Positions 43,378 to 51,833 of a DNA stretch of 64,000 nucleotides are shown here, piece by piece. The notes beneath the pieces were generated by a model. The model was not told where the DNA came from, made no database searches, and worked only from the letters and a program-made list of their open reading frames with translations. The DNA comes from Paragemmobacter ruber (GTDB lineage Bacteria > Pseudomonadota > Alphaproteobacteria > Rhodobacterales > Rhodobacteraceae): positions 558,001 to 622,000 of the forward strand of contig NZ_JAAATW010000003.1 of NCBI RefSeq assembly GCF_009908315.1. Direction: 5' to 3'. The first letter of the stretch is position 1. Each line of letters opens with the position of its first letter. Both the position numbers and the translations under genes were made by a program.

Positions 43378-44086
43378 AACCCTCGCCGCCCTCGTCCTCG
43401 CCCATGTCGCGGCCGATTTCCTCCTCCAGCCTGACCGCATGGTGGCCGGGAAACGCAAACCCCTCTGGTTCGCCGCCCATATCGCCATCGTGCTGGCCAC
43501 GGCCTGCGCCACCACCGGCACCCTGCACCCCGCGCTCCTTGCCCTTGCCTTTGCCCATGCGGTGATCGATGCGGGCAAGCTGGTCCTGCCCCGCCAGAAC
43601 GCCGCCTCCTTCGCGCTGGATCAGGTGGCCCATGGCGCCACCCTGATCGCCACCGCCACTTTCCTGCCCGGCCTTTTCGCCAGTGGCCTCTGGTCCGCAC
43701 AACCGGCCCTTCCCGCGCTCTTCGCCCTTGCCGCAGTCGCCATCTGGACGGTGCGCGCGGGCGGCCATGCCATCGGCCTCCTGATGGCGCCATGGACGGC
43801 GCTGATCCGGCTCGACGGGCTGCCCAATGGCGGCCGCGCCATCGGCCAGCTGGAGCGCGGGCTGATCTTCCTGATGATCCTCGGCGGCCTGCCCGAAGGC
43901 ATCGGCTTCCTGATCGCCGCGAAATCCGTCCTGCGCTTCGGCACCGTGCGGGAAGAGGCGAAGCTGTCGGAATATGTCATCATCGGCACGCTCGCCTCCT
44001 TCGCCTGGGCGATGCTGGCGGCATATGCCACGCTTGCGGCCCTGCAGGCCCTGCCGCCTCTTGGAATTCCTGACTTTTCGCCTTAG
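43370..44086 (+). CDS. DUF3307-family membrane protein
   Basis: A 238-residue integral membrane protein with six or seven helices. The N-terminal block VLAHVAADFLLQPDRMVAGKRKP matches the DUF3307 family (AHLxxDFLLQ), and the AFAHAVIDAGKL repeat of that motif is present. A conserved-looking cytoplasmic segment (LDGLPNGGRAIGQLERGLIFLMI) lies in the second half. It is translated with the SatD-like gene through an eight-base overlap. The function of the family is not established; pairing with SatD-like genes suggests a common process. Confidence 0.85.
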   Translation: MIETLAALVLAHVAADFLLQPDRMVAGKRKPLWFAAHIAIVLATACATTGTLHPALLALAFAHAVIDAGKLVLPRQNAASFALDQVAHGATLIATATFLPGLFASGLWSAQPALPALFALAAVAIWTVRAGGHAIGLLMAPWTALIRLDGLPNGGRAIGQLERGLIFLMILGGLPEGIGFLIAAKSVLRFGTVREEAKLSEYVIIGTLASFAWAMLAAYATLAALQALPPLGIPDFSP

Positions 44087-44111
44087 GTTAGTGCAGACAA
44101 GGAGATCCCTC

Positions 44112-44471
44112 ATGTTCGGCATCCCCGGCAAACAGGCCGTCACCCTCACCCCCGCCGCGATCCGGCAGATCACCCGGCTGATGGAAAAGCAGGGCAGCAC
44201 CGGCCTGCGCATCGGCGTCAAGAAGGGCGGCTGTGCGGGCATGGAATACACCATGGATTATGTCAGCGACATCAACCCGATGGATGAGGTGATCGAACAG
44301 GACGGCGCCCGCGTGATGATCGCCCCCATGGCGCAGATGTTCCTCTTCGGAACCGAGATCGACTATCAGACCTCGCTCCTCGAATCCGGCTTCCGCTTCA
44401 ACAACCCCAACGTGGCCGAGGCCTGCGGCTGCGGCGAGTCGATCAAGTTCAAGGATCAGCCCGCCGCCTGA
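44112..44471 (+). CDS. sufA: A-type Fe-S cluster carrier (SufA/IscA family)
   Basis: A 119-residue HesB/IscA-fold protein that passes Fe-S clusters to target enzymes. All three ligand cysteines are present: KKGGCAGMEY and the C-terminal ACGCGES. The N-terminal GKQAVTLTPAAIRQITRLMEKQG is typical. AAGGAGATCC precedes the ATG. The gene is followed by two perfect AT-rich palindromes, a likely terminator region. Whether it is best called SufA, IscA or ErpA cannot be decided from this sequence alone; the nearby sufT favours SufA. Confidence 0.9.
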   Translation: MFGIPGKQAVTLTPAAIRQITRLMEKQGSTGLRIGVKKGGCAGMEYTMDYVSDINPMDEVIEQDGARVMIAPMAQMFLFGTEIDYQTSLLESGFRFNNPNVAEACGCGESIKFKDQPAA

Positions 44472-44480
44472 GACGGCGCC

Positions 44481-44522
44481 AAATTTCTTCGAAGAAATTT
44501 GCAAAAATCTTCGAAGATTTTT
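44481..44522. repeat. Two tandem perfect 20-bp palindromes after sufA
   Basis: AAATTTCTTCGAAGAAATTT (44481-44500), two bases, then AAAAATCTTCGAAGATTTTT (44503-44522). Both are perfect and share the CTTCGAAG core with 39155-39172. They probably function as a terminator for sufA. Confidence 0.75.
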
Positions 44523-44674
44523 GACCTCTGCGGCATCACCCGCAGCTTGGCCGCTCCGGCGCTTGCGCGCATACAGGTGTCTGCACCGTTTGCTGCACAA
44601 AACGCGGTACACCCCTTTTCCTTCAAACCCTTTCCCCGTAACGCTGTGCGCGCTTACACCACGGGAGGGGACAG

Positions 44675-45418
44675 ATGCGCAAACTTGCCGCCGGAAACTG
44701 GAAGATGAACGGCACGCAGGCCGCCCTTGCCGAAGTCTCCGCCCTCGCCCAGGCCAATCCTGCGCCCGGCTGCGACGTGCTGCTCTGCCCCCCCGCCACC
44801 CTCATCGCCCGCATGGCCGATCTGGCGCGCGGCACGGCGATCCGGGTCGGCGGGCAGGATTGCCACGCAAAGGCCTCGGGCGCGCATACCGGGGATATCT
44901 CTGCCGAAATGCTCGTGGATTCAGGGGCTTCCCACGTCATCCTCGGCCACTCCGAACGCCGCACGGACCATGGCGAAACTGACGCGCAGGTCCATGCCAA
45001 GGCCGTGGCCGCGATCAAGGCGGGTCTGACCGCCATCATCTGCATCGGCGAGACCGAGGCCGAGCGGGACGCGGGCCGCACCCTGGATGTGGTCGGCACC
45101 CAGCTGCACGGCTCCGTTCCCGCCGATGCCACGGCGGCGCATCTGGTGATCGCCTATGAACCCGTCTGGGCCATCGGCACCGGCCGCACCCCCACGCTGG
45201 CCGAGATCGCGGATGTCCACGCCTTCCTCCGCGCCCGCCTCACCGCCCGCATCGGCGCGCAGGCGGCCAATGTCCCCCTGCTGTACGGCGGCTCTGTAAA
45301 ACCTTCGAACGCCACGGAAATCTTCGCCATACCCCATGTCGATGGCGCGCTTGTGGGTGGCGCCAGCCTGAAGGCCGCCGATTTCGGCGCCATCATCGCC
45401 GCCCTCTCTGCCGCCTGA
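44675..45418 (+). CDS. tpiA: Triose-phosphate isomerase
   Basis: A 247-residue TIM-barrel enzyme interconverting dihydroxyacetone phosphate and glyceraldehyde 3-phosphate. Catalytic Lys is in AAGNWKMNG, the histidine in VILGHSERR, the glutamate in [13 protein letters not shown], and the phosphate-binding LLYGGSVKP is present. GGGAGGGGACAG precedes the ATG. It forms a single-gene unit between the palindromes and the EamA gene. Confidence 0.97.
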   Translation: MRKLAAGNWKMNGTQAALAEVSALAQANPAPGCDVLLCPPATLIARMADLARGTAIRVGGQDCHAKASGAHTGDISAEMLVDSGASHVILGHSERRTDHGETDAQVHAKAVAAIKAGLTAIICIGETEAERDAGRTLDVVGTQLHGSVPADATAAHLVIAYEPVWAIGTGRTPTLAEIADVHAFLRARLTARIGAQAANVPLLYGGSVKPSNATEIFAIPHVDGALVGGASLKAADFGAIIAALSAA

Positions 45419-45497
45419 ACGCGCCCTTTCACGTCGCCCCCGGAACAGCCTGCCGCCCCGGCAGGGCAGAAGCTGCGAGGATGATTCAGGACATTCG

Positions 45498-46418
45498 ATG
45501 ACAGCCCTTTCCCCCGCCCGTTCGCCGCTTTCGGCCAATCTGATCTGCATGGCCTCCATGCTGATCTGGGCCGCAGCCCTGCCCGCGGCCGAGGTGCTGA
45601 TCCGCGCCGATCCCGCCCCCTTGCCCCCCATCCTTCTGAACGCCGGGCGCATGGTCATGGCGGCGGCCTTCCTGCTGCCGATCTGGTGGCTGGCAGAAGG
45701 GGCGCAAAGCCTGCGCCGCGCCAACTGGACACGCGGGATCATGGTGGGCAGCCTGCTTGCGCTGGGGGCGCTGTTTCTCGTCCTCGGCCAGACGCGGACC
45801 TCGGCGGTGATGGCGGCGGTGGTCTCTTCGGCCATGCCGCTGATCGGCATGACGCTCGAGGTGATCTTCGACGGGCGCAAGCTCACGCCCAACATCGCGC
45901 TCGGGCTGATCCTGTCGATCATCGGCGGCGTGCTTGCAGCGGGCAACTTCGACGGCGGCCTGTCCTTCGGCTTTGGCGCGCTGCTCTGCCTCGCCTCGGT
46001 CATCACCTTCACCCTCGCCTCGCGCTGGACCGTCACCGCGCTGCCCGGCCTCAGCCCCCTCGGCTCCACCAGCCTCACCGTCTGCGGCGCGGCGATCACC
46101 GGCACGGCCTTTGCGCTGGCCAGCCTCGCCTTCGGCCTGCCCGGCCCGAACCTTGAAGCCTTCGGCTGGACCGAATTCTCGGCGCTGGCCGTTTATGGCA
46201 TCGGGGGCCTTGCGATCAGCCAGCTCCTCTGGATCATCGCCGTGGGCCGCCTCGGCATCGCCATGTCGGCCCTGCACATCAACCTCACGCCCTTCTATGT
46301 CATGGTGTTCATGCTCGCCCTCGGCGGAACGTGGAGCTGGGTGCAGGCGCTGGGCGCGGGCCTCGTCGCCATGGGCGTGCTGGTGGCGCAGGGCCTGATC
46401 GCCCTGCCCCGCCGCTGA
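45498..46418 (+). CDS. EamA-family (DMT) transporter
   Basis: A 306-residue inner-membrane protein with ten hydrophobic helices in two EamA repeats, as in drug/metabolite exporters. The first half contains WAAALPAAEVLI and VSSAMPLIGMTLEV, the second ends GAGLVAMGVLVAQGLIA. No substrate can be assigned. The P450 gene begins 19 bases downstream on the same strand, so the two are probably coexpressed; a link between a transported compound and the oxidation reaction is a possibility, not shown. Confidence 0.88.
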   Translation: MTALSPARSPLSANLICMASMLIWAAALPAAEVLIRADPAPLPPILLNAGRMVMAAAFLLPIWWLAEGAQSLRRANWTRGIMVGSLLALGALFLVLGQTRTSAVMAAVVSSAMPLIGMTLEVIFDGRKLTPNIALGLILSIIGGVLAAGNFDGGLSFGFGALLCLASVITFTLASRWTVTALPGLSPLGSTSLTVCGAAITGTAFALASLAFGLPGPNLEAFGWTEFSALAVYGIGGLAISQLLWIIAVGRLGIAMSALHINLTPFYVMVFMLALGGTWSWVQALGAGLVAMGVLVAQGLIALPRR

Positions 46419-46436
46419 CAAGGCCCCACCCAACCG

Positions 46437-47618
46437 ATGCAGACCCTCTCGCAATCCCCCACCGATCCGGCCTTCGTCCAGAACCCCTACCCCTTCTACG
46501 ACAGCGCCCGCGCCACCGGCCCGTTCTTCCACTGGCAGGACTACGGCCTTCTCTGCACCCCGAACGCCGCCGCCGTGAACGGGATCCTGCGCGACCGCCG
46601 CTTCGGGCGCGAGGCCCCGGCCGAGCTTGCCCCCGCCATCCCCGATCACCTGCGCCCCTTCTACGCGGTCGAGGCGCATTCGATGCTGGAACTGGAACCG
46701 CCCCGCCACACCCGCCTGCGCGGGCTTGTGTTGCGCGCCTTCACCTCGCGCCGCATCGCGGCACTGGCGCCAGAGATCGCGCAGCTTTCCCATGACCTGA
46801 TCGACGCGCTGCCATCGGGCGATATCGACCTGCTGCCAAGCTTCGCCCAGAAACTGCCCGTCATCATCATCGCCCGCCTGCTGGGCGTGCCGGAGGCGAT
46901 GTCAGACGATCTCCTGCGCTGGTCCAACGCCATGGTCGCCATGTACATGGCCAACCGCACCGCGGCGATGGAAGACCGCGCCATCGCCGCCACCACCGAT
47001 TTCGTGGATTTCCTGCGCGGCTACATCGCCGCTCGCCGCGCCGATCCGCGCGACGATCTGATCACCCACCTGATCGCGGCCGAAAGCGAAGGCGACCGGC
47101 TGACCACCGATGAACTGATCTCCACCTGCATCCTCTTGCTCAACGCCGGGCATGAGGCGACGGTCCACACCATCGGCAACGGCGTCAAGGCGCTGCTGGA
47201 AACGCACACATCCCCCACCGCCCTCGCCCCCGACCGCATCGAGGCAACGGTGGAAGAGATCCTGCGCTTCGACCCCGCGCTCCACCTCTTCACCCGCTGG
47301 GCTTACGAGGATGTCGATGTCATGGGCCACCGCTTCCGGCGCGGGGATCGCGTGGGGCTGCTGCTGGCCGCCGCGAACCGCGATCCGGGCGTCTGGGATC
47401 AGCCCAACCGCTTTCTTCCCGACCGCCCCGTCAAACCCCATGCCAGCTTCGGCGCGGGCCTGCATTTCTGCGTGGGCGCACCGCTTGCGCGGCTGGAATT
47501 GCAGGTGGCACTGCCCATCCTCTTTGCCCGCCTGCCGGGCCTGCGGCTTGCCGGGCGCCCGCGCTATGCCGACCTCTATCACTTCCACGGGCTGCAATCG
47601 CTGCGCCTGCACCGATAG
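46437..47618 (+). CDS. Cytochrome P450
   Basis: A 393-residue soluble bacterial P450 monooxygenase. The haem-thiolate loop is FGAGLHFCVGAPLARLE, the I-helix oxygen-binding segment LLLNAGHEATV, and the ExxR motif lies in TVEEILRFDPALHLFTRWA. There is no fused reductase, so it needs external ferredoxin and reductase. Substrate unknown. It follows an EamA transporter gene by 19 bases and is convergent with an Lrp-type gene; a 15-base palindrome (47640-47654) lies between the two. Confidence 0.95.
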   Translation: MQTLSQSPTDPAFVQNPYPFYDSARATGPFFHWQDYGLLCTPNAAAVNGILRDRRFGREAPAELAPAIPDHLRPFYAVEAHSMLELEPPRHTRLRGLVLRAFTSRRIAALAPEIAQLSHDLIDALPSGDIDLLPSFAQKLPVIIIARLLGVPEAMSDDLLRWSNAMVAMYMANRTAAMEDRAIAATTDFVDFLRGYIAARRADPRDDLITHLIAAESEGDRLTTDELISTCILLLNAGHEATVHTIGNGVKALLETHTSPTALAPDRIEATVEEILRFDPALHLFTRWAYEDVDVMGHRFRRGDRVGLLLAAANRDPGVWDQPNRFLPDRPVKPHASFGAGLHFCVGAPLARLELQVALPILFARLPGLRLAGRPRYADLYHFHGLQSLRLHR

Positions 47619-47653
47619 GGGCGCCCCCGACTGCGCCTCAGACGGGCCCCGTC

Positions 47654-48115
47654 TCAGACGGGCAGCATCGTCGTGGCCTTGATCTCTTCCATGCTCAACA
47701 GCGCGGTTACGTTATAGATCCGCACCTCCGAAATCAGCGCCTGATAGAAGGTGTCATAGGCGCGGGCATTCTTCACCCGCACCTTCAGGATATAGTCGAT
47801 GTCGCCGGCCAGACGGTGCGCCTCCAGCACTTCCGGCCGCTCGCGCAGCGCCTTCAGGAACCGCCGCTGCCAGTCTGCCTCATGCTCGCTCGTGCGGATC
47901 AGCACGAAGAAACAGGCCTCCAACCCCAGCGCCTCGGGGTCAAGGATCGCGATTTGCCGGGTGATGACGCCCGCCTCCTTCATCCGCCGGATGCGGTTCC
48001 AGACCGGAGTCTTGGAAGAGCCCACCTTGCGCGCGATCTCGTCCAGCGATTGCTCTGCATCGGCCTGCAACTCGGCAAGGATTTTCCTGTCCATATCGTC
48101 CAGCCGGACCGCCAT
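47654..48115 (-). CDS. Lrp/AsnC-family regulator, sulfur-operon-linked
   Basis: A 153-residue regulator: N-terminal HTH (LDDMDRKILAELQADAEQSLDEIARKVGSSKTPVWNRI in two parts) and C-terminal RAM domain (HRLAGDIDYILKVRV). The start at 48115 gives the standard length and has GGGGGAA upstream; an ATG at 48151 is an alternative. It is divergent from cobA, and the shared 138-base region holds a 9-bp inverted repeat with an inner dyad (48157-48199), a likely operator. It probably controls the cobA-cysI-cysH operon, perhaps in response to cysteine. Confidence 0.9.
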   Translation of the reverse strand: MAVRLDDMDRKILAELQADAEQSLDEIARKVGSSKTPVWNRIRRMKEAGVITRQIAILDPEALGLEACFFVLIRTSEHEADWQRRFLKALRERPEVLEAHRLAGDIDYILKVRVKNARAYDTFYQALISEVRIYNVTALLSMEEIKATTMLPV

Positions 48116-48156
48116 TCGCGAATTCCCCCATTTGCCAGAAACACGTTCCATCAGGC

Positions 48157-48199
48157 GCCAGTATCGGAACGAATGTTCTTATCTGCAAGGGATACTGGC
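48157..48199. promoter_or_regulatory. Nested inverted repeat between lrp-type gene and cobA
   Basis: GCCAGTATC (48157-48165) and GATACTGGC (48191-48199) form a perfect 9-bp inverted repeat with centres 34 bases apart, enclosing GAAC-N4-GTTC (48167-48178). A TATATT at 48220-48225 could be the cobA -10. A probable binding site for the adjacent Lrp protein. Confidence 0.55.
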
Positions 48200-48253
48200 C
48201 CCAATCCGGGAAATAATCCTATATTCCTCCTATCTTTTGCCGGGACTCCCACC

Positions 48254-49027
48254 ATGACCGACCTGCCCCAGATCGCCCCTGCACCCGTCGCCGTCACCTT
48301 TGTCGGCGCAGGTCCCGGTGCGGCCGCGCATCTGACGCTGGGCGCCTTCCGCGCGCTGCAGGCGGCCGATGTGGTGATCCATGACCGTCTGGTGGGGGCC
48401 GAGGTGCTGGCCCTCATCCCGCCGCATGTCGCGCGGATCGACGTCGGCAAAGAAGGTTTCGGTCCCTCCACCGCCCAGGCCACCATCAACGCCACCCTCG
48501 TTGCGCAGGCCATGACGGGTGCGCGCGTCGTGCGCCTCAAGGGGGGCGATTGCGGCATCTTCGCCCGGCTGGATGAAGAGATCGCCGCGCTCGATGCTGC
48601 GGGCCTGTCCTTCGCCATCCTGCCCGGCCTCACCTCTGCCACCGTTGCGGCGGCGGCGATCGGCCAGGGCCTCACGAAACGGGGCCGCAACCGCGCGCTG
48701 CGCATCGTCACCGGCCATGCGCTGGACGGCTTCGCCGAACAGGACTGGCGCGGCATGGCCCGCGCGGGCGAAGTGGCCGCGATCTACATGGGCAAGAAAT
48801 CCGCCCGCTTCCTGCAAGGCCGCCTGATGATGCACGGCGCCGCCCCCGAAACACCCGTCACCGTGGTCGAGAACGTCTCGCGCGCCGATCAGCGCGTCCT
48901 TCCGGCCACGCTTGCCACCCTGCCTGACGCCGTGGCCTTGACGGACGGCCCCGCCGTCCTTCTCTACGGCATTGCCCCCCGTCGCGCCGCACAGGCGCTG
49001 ACCGACCTGAAGGAAGCCACCGCATGA
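48254..49027 (+). CDS. cobA: Uroporphyrinogen-III C-methyltransferase
   Basis: A 257-residue SAM-dependent methyltransferase making precorrin-2, the precursor of the sirohaem that sulfite reductase requires. The SUMT signature is VTFVGAGPGAAAHLTLGA near the N terminus, followed by VIHDRLV, VRLKGGDCGIFARLDEE and PGLTSATVAAAAIGQGLTKRG. It is the single-domain type without the dehydrogenase/ferrochelatase part of CysG. It opens the operon and overlaps the DUF2849 gene by four bases. Confidence 0.95.
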   Translation: MTDLPQIAPAPVAVTFVGAGPGAAAHLTLGAFRALQAADVVIHDRLVGAEVLALIPPHVARIDVGKEGFGPSTAQATINATLVAQAMTGARVVRLKGGDCGIFARLDEEIAALDAAGLSFAILPGLTSATVAAAAIGQGLTKRGRNRALRIVTGHALDGFAEQDWRGMARAGEVAAIYMGKKSARFLQGRLMMHGAAPETPVTVVENVSRADQRVLPATLATLPDAVALTDGPAVLLYGIAPRRAAQALTDLKEATA

Positions 49028-49326
49028 GCCGCCGCTTCACGCCCAAGATCGTGACCGCCAACCGCCTGCGCGAAGGCGATGTGGTCTACCTCACCGCCGA
49101 TGACCGCTGGTCCCCGTTCCACCACGAGGCGGAACTGATCGAGGACGAGGCGCATGCCCAACTGCGCCTGCTGCATGCCACGGCGCAAAAGCTGGTGGTC
49201 GTGGGTGCCTATCTGGCCGATGCCAAACCCGGCCCCAACGGCCCCGAACCCACCCATTTCCGCGAAGAATTCCGCACCCGCGGACCTTCGAACTACAATC
49301 ACGGCAAACAGGCCGATTACGCATGA
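49024..49326 (+). CDS. DUF2849-family protein
   Basis: A 100-residue protein of the DUF2849 family, regularly found next to sulfite reductase genes in alphaproteobacteria. Recognised by FTPKIVTANRLREGDVVYL, YLTADDRWSPFHHEAELI and the ending PTHFREEFRTRGPSNYNHGKQ cut to its core. Function unknown; it has no cysteines, so an Fe-S role is unlikely. It overlaps cobA (ATGA) and is followed by a GC-rich hairpin (49330-49351) before cysI. Confidence 0.85.
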   Translation: MSRRFTPKIVTANRLREGDVVYLTADDRWSPFHHEAELIEDEAHAQLRLLHATAQKLVVVGAYLADAKPGPNGPEPTHFREEFRTRGPSNYNHGKQADYA

Positions 49327-49417
49327 CCGGGGGCGGGCTGAACCCCGCCCCACCCAATCCGTCGCGCGGGGTGCACCCCGCCTCCCCCTAGGCAAGACCG
49401 ATCCAAAGGCCGCACCG

Positions 49418-51088
49418 ATGTACAGCTATTCCGAATTCGACGAAGCCTTCGTCCGCGCGCGCGTCGCCCAGTTCACCCAGCAGGTGGAACGTCGGCTGGA
49501 CGGTTCGCTGACCGAAGAGGAATTCCGCCCTCTGCGCCTGATGAACGGCCTCTACCTCCAGCTTCACGCCTACATGCTGCGCGTGGCAATTCCCTATGGC
49601 ACGATCAACCCGCGCCAGATGCGCCAGCTGGCCCATATCGCCCAGACATGGGACAAGGGCTATGGCCACTTCACCACTCGCCAGAACATCCAGTTCAACT
49701 GGCCGAAACTCGAAGACGTGCCCGCGATCCTGCAGGCCCTCGCCGATGTGGGCATGCACGCCATCCAGACCTCCGGCAATTGCGTGCGGAACGTCACCGC
49801 CGACCATTTCGCCGGTGCTGCGGCGGATGAAATCGAAGACCCCCGCCCCGTGGCCGAACTGCTGCGCCAATGGTCCACCGACCATCCGGAATTCCAGTTC
49901 CTGCCGCGCAAGTTCAAGATCGCCATCACCGGCGCGCCGCACGACCGCGCCGTCACGCGCGCCCATGACATCGGCCTGCGCATGGTCCGCAACGCCAAGG
50001 GCGAGCCGGGGTTTGAGGTGATCGTCGGCGGCGGCCTCGGCCGCACGCCCATGATCGGCCACACGGTGCGGGACTTCCTGCCCAAGGCCGACCTTCTGCC
50101 TTACGTCGAGGCCGTCCTCAGCGTCTACAACACGCTCGGCCGCCGCGACAACAAATACAAGGCGCGCATCAAGATCACCGTGCATGAGACAGGCAAGGAA
50201 GAGATCACCCGCCTGATCGAGGATCGCTTCGCCGAGTTGCGCCCCCTTTTCGGCGGCAACGACCAGAAACTTCTGGCCGAAATCGAAGAGGCCTTCGCCC
50301 CTCCCGCCTTCCGCAACGCGCCCACCGATGCCTATGACGCCTTCTACAAGGCTGACCCGACCTTCCGGTCCTGGGCCGATACCAACCTGACGGCCCATCG
50401 CAACGCCCAATATGCCATCGTCACCATCAGCCTGAAGGCCCATGGCGCCACCCCCGGCGACGCGACCGCCGATCAGATGCGCCTGATCGCCGATCTGGCC
50501 GAACGCTACGGCCATTCGGAAATCCGCATCAGCCACGAACAGAACGTCATCCTGCCCCATGTCCACAAATCCGACCTGCCCGCGCTCCATGCCGCGCTGG
50601 TGCAGGCCGGGCTCGGCACGGCAAATGTCGGCCTCATCTCCGATATCATCGCCTGCCCGGGGATGGATTACTGCTCCCTCGCCACCGCCCGCTCCATCCC
50701 GATCGCCCAGCAGATCGCCACCCGCTTCGATGAACTGAAACTGGAGCACGAGGTTGGCCCGCTGAAGATCAAGATCTCGGGCTGCATCAACGCCTGCGGC
50801 CATCACCATGTGGGCCATATCGGCATCCTCGGCCTCGACCGCGCCGGGGTGGAGAACTACCAGATCACGCTGGGCGGCGACGGCACCGAAACCGCCGCCA
50901 TCGGCGAAAAGACCGGCCCTGGCTTCGCCTATGATGAAATCGTCCCGGCCATCGAACGCATCGTGCGCGCCTATCTCGACGTGCGGCAAAGCCCCGAGGA
51001 AACCTTCCTCGAATGCTTCCGCCGCACCGGGATCGACCCGTTCAAGGCCGCGCTCTATGATGGGGAAGGCGAGAAAGATGCCGCGTGA
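49418..51088 (+). CDS. cysI: Assimilatory sulfite (nitrite/sulfite) reductase
   Basis: A 556-residue sirohaem and [4Fe-4S] reductase, reducing sulfite to sulfide. Two ferredoxin-like and sirohaem-binding half repeats are present (GHFTTRQNIQFNW, ITGAPHDRA; then RISHEQNVILPHV). The cluster cysteines lie in IACPGMDYCSLA and ISGCINACGHH. Electrons probably come through ferredoxin from the reductase encoded at the operon end, since no CysJ-type flavoprotein is here. The start at 49418 and length are standard. It overlaps cysH by 11 bases. Confidence 0.94.
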   Translation: MYSYSEFDEAFVRARVAQFTQQVERRLDGSLTEEEFRPLRLMNGLYLQLHAYMLRVAIPYGTINPRQMRQLAHIAQTWDKGYGHFTTRQNIQFNWPKLEDVPAILQALADVGMHAIQTSGNCVRNVTADHFAGAAADEIEDPRPVAELLRQWSTDHPEFQFLPRKFKIAITGAPHDRAVTRAHDIGLRMVRNAKGEPGFEVIVGGGLGRTPMIGHTVRDFLPKADLLPYVEAVLSVYNTLGRRDNKYKARIKITVHETGKEEITRLIEDRFAELRPLFGGNDQKLLAEIEEAFAPPAFRNAPTDAYDAFYKADPTFRSWADTNLTAHRNAQYAIVTISLKAHGATPGDATADQMRLIADLAERYGHSEIRISHEQNVILPHVHKSDLPALHAALVQAGLGTANVGLISDIIACPGMDYCSLATARSIPIAQQIATRFDELKLEHEVGPLKIKISGCINACGHHHVGHIGILGLDRAGVENYQITLGGDGTETAAIGEKTGPGFAYDEIVPAIERIVRAYLDVRQSPEETFLECFRRTGIDPFKAALYDGEGEKDAA

Positions 51089-51833
51089 CACTTCCACGCC
51101 CGAGGGGAACGTCGCCACCCGCGTCGCCCTCCTGAACGCACGCTACCGCCACCACGGCGCGACTGCGGTGCTGGAACATGCGCTCAAGGATGCCGATCTG
51201 GGCAAGGTGGCGCTCGTCTCCTCCTTCGGGGCGGAATCGGTGGTGCTTTTGCACCTCGTCTCCGTCATCGCGCCGGAAACCCCGGTCCTCTTCATCGACA
51301 CGCGGATGCTGTTTCAGGAAACGCTCGATTATCAGCGTGAACTGGCCGAAAAACTCGCGCTTTGCGACATCCGCACGATCCGCGCCAACCCGTCCCGCGT
51401 AAATTTCGAAGATCCCGACGGCACGCTGCACCAGTTCAACACCGATGCCTGCTGCGCCGTCCGCAAGGTGGAACCCCTCGAACGCGCGCTGGCCGATTTC
51501 GACGGCTGGATCACGGGGCGCAAACGCTATCAGGGCGCGACCCGCGATCAGGTAGAGTTTTTCGAGGCCGAGGGCGAAACCCGCATCAAGGTCAATCCCC
51601 TCGCCCATTGGGGGCGCGAGGATCTTGAGGAATACATGGTCGAAAACCGCCTGCCCCGGCACCCGCTGGTAGCCAAGGGCTACCCCTCTATCGGCTGCGC
51701 GCCCTGCACCAGCCCGGTGAAACCGGGCGAAGACCCGCGCGCGGGCCGCTGGCGCGGCAGCCAGAAAACCGAATGCGGCATCCATTTCATCGACGGCAAG
51801 CCCGTCCGTACCCCCAAGGAGAACGCGGCATGA
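51078..51833 (+). CDS. cysH: Adenosine 5'-phosphosulfate reductase (CysH, [4Fe-4S] type)
   Basis: A 251-residue thiol-dependent reductase converting APS to sulfite. The PP-loop is LVSSFGAESVVLLHL. The cluster ligands are a CC pair (DACCAVRKVEPL) and a CxxC pair (GCAPCTSPV), which marks the APS-using rather than PAPS-using class. The catalytic cysteine is in KTECGIHF. ATG 51078 has GGGGAAGG upstream and overlaps cysI. Its placement between cysI and DUF934 is the standard alphaproteobacterial order. Confidence 0.95.
   Translation: MPRDTSTPEGNVATRVALLNARYRHHGATAVLEHALKDADLGKVALVSSFGAESVVLLHLVSVIAPETPVLFIDTRMLFQETLDYQRELAEKLALCDIRTIRANPSRVNFEDPDGTLHQFNTDACCAVRKVEPLERALADFDGWITGRKRYQGATRDQVEFFEAEGETRIKVNPLAHWGREDLEEYMVENRLPRHPLVAKGYPSIGCAPCTSPVKPGEDPRAGRWRGSQKTECGIHFIDGKPVRTPKENAA

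Noticed and set aside
48167-48178. GAAC-N4-GTTC before cobA as a LexA site.
   Set aside because: The alphaproteobacterial LexA box is a direct repeat GTTC-N7-GTTC; this is an inverted repeat with four-base spacing and is better explained as part of the Lrp operator.
49330-49351. GC-rich hairpin before cysI as a sirohaem or SAM riboswitch.
   Set aside because: It is a simple single stem-loop; the 91-base gap is too short for, and shows none of the conserved elements of, a known riboswitch.
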